DNA from: Magnaporthiopsis rhizophila
Lineage: Eukaryota; Ascomycota; Sordariomycetes; Magnaporthales; Magnaporthaceae
Assembly: GCA_003049465.1 (NCBI GenBank)
Contig: PYSS01000024.1
Location: 186,001 to 250,000, forward strand
Direction of reading: 5' to 3'
Length of the DNA: 64,000 bases
Part shown: in pieces, positions 56,817 to 64,000 of the stretch
Numbering within the stretch: the stretch's first letter is position 1
Layout: each line of letters starts with the position of its first letter
Program-made: the position numbers and the translations under genes
The notes under the pieces: generated by a model
Seen by the model: only the letters and a program-made list of their open reading frames with translations
The model's database searches: none
What the model was told of the DNA's origin: nothing

Positions 56817-59391
56817 ATGGCGGACAGGGAGCGGGATTACGAGGAGGGCGACGGCCCGATGGATCCAGAGCTGCTCTACACGAAGGAATACTGCATTGGT
56901 GCGTGGCCTGACCCCTCCGCTCTCTGGAGGCCGCCTTGCTGGGCCGGGTGACGGCGGCGGCGGCGTGTCGGTCCTGCAAGGTTGCTTGCTAACCTGCTGG
57001 CGGGCCGCATCTGGCTACAGGCGGAGGGAGCTTCGGAAAGGTCTACAAAGGGTATGTGGTCTTGCTCGCTGCTTGTCGTCTGTTCGGCGGTGTGGGCATG
57101 GTTCGAGACTGACGGAGAATCGGACATGAGCAGAGTGGACAAGCGGACAGGCCAGGCCGTCGCAATCAAGATCATCGACATAGAGAGCGCTGAAGATGAG
57201 GTTGAGGACATCATACAGGAGATAGCGATCCTGTCGGAGCTCCAGTCGCCATATGTCACAAAGTACTACGGCTCCTACGCAAAGGGAGCCGAGCTTTGGA
57301 TCGTCATGGAGTTCTGCTCGGGCGGCAGCTGTGCCGACCTCATGAAGCCCGGCCAGATCGGGGAGGAGTACATTGCCATCATTGTGCGCGAGCTCCTCTT
57401 GGGCTTGGACTACCTGCATGCGGACAAGAAGCTGCATCGGGACGTCAAAGGTGTGTGTGTGCCATGGTGTCGTCCCCGGGCCAGGGCGCATGTTAGGACC
57501 TGACAGCTGGCTGACGACGCTCCTCCCCGCAGCGGCCAATATCCTTCTAAGTGCCAACGGTCAGGTCAAGCTCGCCGACTTTGGCGTGTCGGGCCAGCTG
57601 AGCGCAACCATGACCAAGAAGAACACGTTCGTGGGCACCCCCTTCTGGATGGCGCCGGAAGTGATTAAGCAGTCCGGCTACGACCACAAGGCCGACATCT
57701 GGTCCCTGGGCATCACGGCCCTCGAGCTGGCCAACGGCGAGCCACCATACGCCGACATCCATCCCATGAAGGTGCTTTTCCTAATCCCCAAGAACCCGCC
57801 CCCGCGTCTCGAGGGCAACTTCACGAAGGCCTTCAAGGACTTCATCGAGTCGTGCCTGCAGCGCGACCCTCGAGACCGCCCGGCCGCCCGTGAGCTGCTG
57901 CGCCATGCCTTTGTCCGCCACGCAAAGAAGACCAGCTACCTGACGGAGCTGATCGAGCGACACAGCCGCTGGTGCGCCACCCACAAGAACGGCGGCCGCG
58001 ACGACGACGAAAACGACGAGGACGAGGCCCAGCGCCAGCAGAGCGCCCAACGCCGCGCCGCCGAGAGGCAGGCCGTCGACGAGGACGTGTGGGACTTTGG
58101 CACCGTGCGCCTGGTCGGTGATAGGGGCAACCTCATCCACCGCCCGGGTCTGCTCAATCCTATGGACGACTCCGCCACTAATGCGCGCGCAGCTCCACCC
58201 AGAGCTTACGGCGGCAGCAGCGCCAGCCCGACCAAGGACAGTTTCGGCCTGGACAACTCGAGGGATAGGGACACTGTCAAGGCAGCCGCGTCGACGGGCA
58301 CCTCAAGGCAGGTCAGCCCGCAGAGGAAGCCGTTACCTCAAGGCCCCGCCTCCCCGACGCGGGTCGTCATCACGGCATCACCGCCCAAACCGGCACCCCG
58401 CGAACCCGAGACGCCTAGGGCGCTGGGTTCGGGCGGCGTGCTGAACCCCACCCCGTTGCTACCGAGCGGCGGGCACTCCCCAGATTATGACCGAGAGCTG
58501 CAGCTGCAACTGCAGCGCGATATGGGCGGCATGAACCTTGGAAACGTCATCCAGGCTGGTGAAGGACGGCAGGGAATAGTGTCCAAGGTGGGCATGGGAA
58601 GCTCATACGGTCTCGGCCCGCAGGCGCCGCAGTACCAACAACAACAGCAGCAGCAGCGGTCACAACAGCCGTCCAAGCCGGGGCCCATGAAGTTGCCCGA
58701 GATACCGCCGTTCCGCGGAGGGCTGCAGCAGCACCACGCCGCGCCGGCGCTGCCGCCACACGTGCTGCAGAAGACGTCGAGCCAGCAGCAGCTCCCGCCG
58801 TCGCCGACGCGGCAGTCGCACCATCGATACAGCCAGGTGCAGCCACTATCGCCATCAACCCAGCAGCCACTACCGTTGCCGGTGCCGCCGCTGCACAGGT
58901 TGTCGGGCACGCCGGAGCCGCCGCCGCACGGCAGCGGCAGCAGCAGCAGCCACCTACAGCTCCAGACGCCGACATCGTTTCCGTCGCCGGCGCCGTCACC
59001 GCCTAACGGCGACCTGGACGCGCTTAACGACGTCATCTTCCCTGCTCTGGAGGAGGCGCTCAAGAGGCGGCAGATCCGCCTTCAGCAGCAGATTCAACAG
59101 ATGCAGGCGTCATCGCCATCATCGTCTTCGGCATCTCTGGCCCTGGACGGCAGCAGCAGCAGCGGCTCTTCGCTGCCGCCGGTGCCGACGCCGCGGCAGC
59201 AGCGGGCCGAGGCGGCGCACGAGAAGATCCGGAAGCTGGTCTACAAGCTCGCGCACGTGTGCAAGGAGATTGACCACTGGGACAAGGCCGAGCCTGTCGG
59301 TATGGGCAAGGAGGTCGGCCCGTTCCTAGAGGGTCTGCTGGAGGAGATACTTGTGCGGGTCGAGCCGCTGGACGAGGAGGAAGAGCGGTAG
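56817..59391 (+). CDS. Ste20-family GCK-III protein kinase (MST3/YSK1, fungal MST-1 type)
   Basis: Exons 56817-56898, 57021-57051, 57134-57450 and 57533-59391 give 762 residues. The kinase domain is at about 22-275: glycine loop GGGSFGKVYKG at 28-38 (encoded by a 31-nt exon), VAIK with Lys50, HRDVK with Asp141, DFG at 159-161, and the Ste20 activation segment TFVGTPFWMAPEV near 175-187. It is closest to GCK-III kinases, which in filamentous fungi act with NDR/septation networks on polarity, septum formation and hyphal fusion. Residues about 290-640 are low-complexity, rich in Pro, Gln and Ser. The last 110 residues (ALNDVIFPALEEALKRRQ, then KIRKLVYKLAHVCKEIDHW) form a conserved helical tail, probably for dimerisation or partner binding. 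An exact orthologue name is not claimed. Confidence 0.93.
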
Positions 59392-62300
59392 TCAGCCTCT
59401 TCTCTCCGTTGATACCACACCACCCCATCATGCTTTATCGCATCACGCCCGTGTGGGCGCCATCGACCGACACGAAACACCACGGCGGCAACTTGACGCC
59501 CATCCCGAACGCAGCGACGACCCTGCCATTTTGTTTGCTGCTTTTCTTTTACTCTCTACTGTTTCTCACTAAACACTACACTATCTATCTATTCATGTGT
59601 GCTGCTAGCAGCTTCCAGGCTCGTTTTAATACGGCGGTCTACTGTGCGGCTTCATGAGCATTACGATTACGCAATGCAGGGCAGGGGGAAGGAAAACGTC
59701 TGATGACCAAGCGAGCGCAAACAGCGGTTTAGACGGGGACCCATGCATGATATTTATCTTTATAACGACGCACACGAAGCTGTTTCTACAGGATTGCTTG
59801 TTTTTATTATTCCTCGTATTAATTATCTACTAGACGAACGGGACGGTACGAGGTGAGGAGGGGATTTGTTTCTTCTGTTTTTTCTTCTTTTCTTTTTCTC
59901 ACTTGTCACCTGGCCCTGGTAACGATGGCAGACTCGAAGGAGATGATGCTAAGCGAGGGGTGTACAAGCGCAGTGACGGCACATTTTGTAGCCACAAAAT
60001 TCCATGATTTTGCCGTTTGTTTTTCTGTTCCTTTCTTTTTCAAGGGCTTGTCGTGTCTTTTGCTGTTCACCGTCCCGCAGTCGCAGTGTATTATACCCAA
60101 ACCCAAGCATCAGCGTCGAAATAGAGTATGTCGCTGGCATCCCGCCCAAGGAGTTTCAGGAAACAGGCACCGGGTTTCGCAAGGTTCCGTCGTGAGAGCT
60201 GGCTCTTACGACATCTTTCTCTCGGTCGAGATCCGGCTCCTGGGGATCGAGGTAATTCTGACGAGGACAACTGGAGACTCTCACTGAATTAATGAGTTGT
60301 TACAAGAACAGACCTCTGGGTTAAAACCTACGGCCCGGGTGCCCGAATGGAAAATAGGTCCAATAATTTTCCCAGGAGGCGGAAAGCTGTGGCCCAGAGA
60401 GTCTGGGTGAGCACAAACGGGGATGGAGGTCTGAGGTTGCCTCAATCTTGGAAAAACTTGGCGTTTATAAAGATGGAGAGAGCACCACGGCACAAGTTGA
60501 GGAGCGAGAAGAGTGGCTGATTTGAAATCATGTATCTTTTGAATGCTATCCACCGCCTCCTGTAATTAATTATCCCGGGAGCCTTGCATCTTGCTCGCAG
60601 ATGTATTTGTCGACGAACAACACCATCATCGCCCACTCCATATTATCCCCGCTGGTCGTCTTTGGGTCTTTGGCCACTCGTGTGCTTGCGTATCCGTGTT
60701 ACCGACTGGCTGTCTGGGGACTTCTGCAGATGTGCTAATTAGGTATTTTCTTTCTTGATGGAAACCAGGGACTTGAAGATGAGAGGGGTGTGTTGTCGTC
60801 TGGAGTTACTGCGGTCAGTGACTTTCTAAATTCTCGCAGAGGGCTTGGGACTTGTCCGATGAGGCATTTTGCCTTTTTTTTCCTTTCTTACCTTCAACTT
60901 TTATTTCTCTCTTCTCGGTCCTGACAACCCATGTGGGTCGTTGTCGCAAAGGATATTCGACCAAGTCGTCAACGGCCTGGTTCATAAGCTGAGCTTCACT
61001 TTTGGCTGTGTGGCGCCTTGGAATCCCGGCAGCCGGCCGCTATTCTGAGATGTCCGAGGCCCCCTAATCAGGCCTGGCCCTTGTGGTGAGTCCGAGCGAT
61101 TCTGTTTCCTTGAGCGTCACCCGAGACCCTGAAAGATTATCCGCTTCAATAGAGGATTCTTTCCCAAGCCTGCATTGCACCCTTGTGACACCCGCGGCTT
61201 GGGTTCGCTGCTTTTACCATCGGTGTCACTGCCCCCTGATTCCGCTTTCCACTACCGTGGGAGACCTCGGCAGACATAGGCGAGTATAGACTGGCTATCC
61301 TGGCCGTAGTATGTAAGCAACGAGTGTCGTCATGCTCTCTCTTCAAAACCGGCTCTTATATAAGGGATCTCTGTGCACTTGCCGTATCCGTGACGCCTGC
61401 TCCCCTTATGGTGTATTTGTTGACGCGCTTCGACGACGGCTGAAAGGTGTCCGCCGCCAGTCGTCCTGCCGCCTCCTAGTTTTCCTTGGTGCACCTTTCT
61501 CGGCAACTTGACGCTGATCCGTGTTTGCTTCCGGCTTTGACCAAGACGGGATGGCTTGTCCGACCACACCGACATGGCACAAAGCCTTGACCTCGTTGTG
61601 TCTGGCGGGTAGCCGTGGGTGCACAGGGGACGGCCTCCGGAGCGGTGACCTTTTGGGTGCTGCCGGAGGAGAATCCAAGGCATAGTGCGCACCCCGGCAT
61701 ACCTGGCCATGGAAAAGCTTGCGTCAGCATTGGTTTCTCTTTGTGCTTTCGCCACGTTGGCTTCTGCGACCACTGCAAAATTGTGACGGTCGGGATGCTG
61801 TAGATGGCGAGATACAGGGGTGTAGGTGGGAATAGCTCATGGCACAAGCTCGATGAGGTAACTTAGAGATCAGAAACTGCGGATCAAGTTTCTCGCGGCA
61901 GTTGAGGCTGTTGTGTCCTCTGCCGGGAACTTGCAGACGGGTGCCGCGTAAGGACCCATCCACCCGGACTCTCGGGATCAAAAGTCTCACGAGGAAGGTT
62001 ACCCCGTGTATCCAATGCGGCGCCGCCGCCTTGCTATCTCGCTCTCGCTGGTCAGGGAGGTTGCGCCGTCGGGGCGTTGTGCTCGCCGAACAGGCAGAGA
62101 GGCGGGGATGCTTGGGTCTTGCCCCATCCTGTTCGCCGTCACCGGGATGAGTGCCATACATCCTTCTTATTGTGGCCCTAAAGGGTGTAGGAGAGCTCGG
62201 GGCGTCGGCGGAGCTTCTGCCCGCGCGGGAGGAAGCGCACATCTACCGTGGTTCCGACGGAAAGACATGCAGTCACACGCTCCGGTGTGCCACTGGAGAA

Positions 62301-63037
62301 TCGTCGCGTATTTGTTATTGGCCCTTGAAAAGACACACAAGGTTAGCACCGCTGCTTCTTGATACGCAATCTGCAGGGAACGGCGTAATCGTGGACTGTG
62401 CTACGAATTTCCTGTATCTCTGCTGCACATGTGCGTGGCGCAAGAAGCTTCTCCTATATTGCCGACGGGAAGGGATTCACCGTGATACGAAGGGAGAACA
62501 AAGGAAAAAAAGGAGCACATAGTCTTGTCGGCTGTTGCCTGGGAACGGGCATGGGCGGTCAGATTCTGGAAGATCTAAGATGAGTCCTCGCTGTTGGTGC
62601 TAGACGCGTGCCACCCGATCTGGAAAAGGAAGGTGCAACTGGATACCGTGCTCCTACCAGACGCGATCGTCTTGTACGTCAAAAACTTGTGGACTGAACA
62701 GCACACACGACCGTCAACCTCTGCCGTCACATAGCAACCAAATACCAGCCAAGTAGGTCCTTGTTTCCTTGATTTGTATAAAGATGGGGCTCCTCTCGTC
62801 CAGCCAGTGGTTAGGAGCCTCCTTATTCTACGGCACAAGGTGGATGCCAAACCATCAGCTTCTTAAGCGTGCCCAAACTGCGAAACCAACGTCACTTTCG
62901 CTTACAGAAGCAATCACATCATCTCTGTGTTGGCACTCAAGCTGCTTACATCGAGCTCTGGTCAGGCCTTTGCTCACACCGCATTATACGAAACAGTCCA
63001 TCTAGAAGCAAGACCAAATCGGCCATCAGCGACAAGA
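59392..63037. other. Gene-free stretch between the kinase and the secreted-protein gene
   Basis: 3.6 kb with short frames only. The minus-strand frames at about 61,330-62,242 have no recognisable domain. A CTTATATAAG palindrome at 61355 could be a TATA element for either strand. The last part should be the promoter of the gene at 63038. Confidence 0.45.
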
Positions 63038-63896
63038 ATGCCCTCCAGGAAGATGAGGGAGGACAGAAAGTCCAAGGAGACGCCGGAGGGCAAGCAGACC
63101 ATTGCCATGGTGTTGCCGACGCTCGCCGCCCTCGTCCTCGTCCTCCTCATCGCCGTGGCCGATTCCCTTCGGCCCCTGCCTGTCCACGCAGCGCCCGTCT
63201 CGAGCGCCCAGGCTCTGCCCGATGACCTCGATGTTGCCGAGTACTTGGCTGCCTCCGGCCGGGCCCGCGAGGTCAAGGACTGCTCGCGGCCTGGAGTCAC
63301 GTGCTCGTGCCAGGACTGGACCTTCTCGCAGCCGACGTGGAACCTGACCGACTTCCGCTACCGGTCGTCGCTCGAGATCAAGAGCCCCGACGACGGCGAG
63401 GGCGACGCCGTCTCGCGCAGGGAGGTCTCGTTCGTCGTCCGCAACAAAGCGGTGCCGTACAGCGCCAGCTGCGAGGCCTCCAGCAACGCCACCGACGGCT
63501 TCTTCTACGGCGACAAGTGGTACACGTGCGACCAGCACGGCGACGGCGAGTCCGACAAGGGGCCTGGGTTGACGTGGTTCCGCTACGACAAGGCCGACGA
63601 CATGGTCCAGCTCAAGCAGACTTGGTTGTGCTCAGACCACGGAAGGTATACCAACTCCCTCTTTCTAGACACCTCTCCCCGGTTACTGCTACCAATGGAC
63701 CCAACTTTTAACAACCGTATACAATAGAGTTTCGTTCCAGGCTATTGGAAAATCCAAGGCTGCCGTCGAGTGCGACGTCGAGGTGTGGGAAAACCCCGAC
63801 TGGGAAGAGGGCGAGATATACCAGACGGACACGAAAGATTGTTTTAGTACAGACCAGACGCTGCGGGTGCTGTGGTCCGAGATAATTGGCAGCTAG
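63038..63896 (+). CDS. Small cysteine-containing secreted protein, effector-like
   Basis: Exons up to 63645 and 63728-63896 join in phase (GTATAC...AATAG). Three ATGs in frame are possible: 63038 (258 residues), 63053 (253) and 63107 (235). The last gives a standard signal peptide (MVLPTLAALVLVLLIAVADS, then a VHAAP-like cleavage area), so I favour it for secretion; the longer forms would be type II anchors. The mature part holds about eight cysteines (CSRPGVTCSC, SCEASS, YTCDQHG, WLCSDHG, ECDVEVW, KDCF), two N-glycosylation sites (NLT, NAT) and many aromatic residues. I recognise no family. It resembles small secreted fungal proteins of unknown role. Confidence 0.7.
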
Positions 63897-64000
63897 GGCA
63901 TGTGGGCGAGCGACGAGTGATGGAGGGTGGCATTTTGTGTTCTGTTAACTTCTTGCGTCGTCGTCTTTCGTTATGTTCAGCTTCCCTTGGGCCTGTCCAT

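Overview
The window looks like nuclear DNA of a filamentous ascomycete, most likely a Sordariomycete. The evidence is short introns with fungal splice signals (GTAAGT/GTGAGT/GTATGT donors, CTAAC/CTGAC branch points), GC-rich codon use, a fungal gene set (Ecm29, a UBX protein with UAS domain, a GCK-III kinase, a GT61 enzyme), and an AT-rich block whose transposons carry C-to-T and G-to-A decay typical of repeat-induced point mutation (RIP). No telomere repeat, rRNA, tRNA or CRISPR array was found.

Layout. 1-6.83 kb is an AT-rich block. It holds a decayed Ty3/Gypsy chromovirus on the plus strand, whose pol reading frame can still be followed from reverse transcriptase to chromodomain in one register, and a decayed Fot1/pogo transposase on the minus strand at the right edge. 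Composition then changes abruptly to ordinary genic DNA. 7.7-10.3 kb: flavin monooxygenase fused to a DUF6314-like domain (+). 10.6-12.7 kb: intracellular GH13 enzyme (-). 13.6-16.5 kb: five-exon protein with an N-terminal domain of NLR type, a coiled-coil repeat and ankyrin repeats (+). 17.3-19.3 kb: membrane-anchored, aspartic-protease-like protein with degenerate catalytic motifs (-). 20.3-21.1 kb: a small inverted-repeat element bracketed by two copies of a 46-bp sequence. 21.5-23.1 kb: GT61/EOGT-like glycosyltransferase (+). 23.1-29.9 kb: no recognisable gene. 30.05-32.4 kb: a three-RRM protein (-) preceded on the same strand and in the same frame by a coiled-coil/polyproline ORF ending only 12 nt before the RRM start. 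32.4-44.6 kb: a 12-kb stretch with no conserved gene but with intron-like signals on the minus strand. 44.6-50.4 kb: ECM29 (+). 51.5-53.3 kb: UBA/UAS/UBX Cdc48 adaptor (+). 54.1-55.3 kb: metallo-beta-lactamase-fold hydrolase (-). 56.8-59.4 kb: GCK-III kinase (+). 63.0-63.9 kb: small cysteine-containing secreted protein (+).

How the genes relate. This is mostly a set of independently regulated fungal genes. ECM29 and the UBX protein are adjacent and both belong to the ubiquitin-proteasome system. The region beside the RIP block (monooxygenase, NLR-like ankyrin protein) has accessory character. The most unusual structural feature is the in-frame tandem ORF pair at 30.05-32.4 kb.

Exon boundaries were derived by hand from splice consensus and phase. 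All joined models keep frame, but none has transcript support here.
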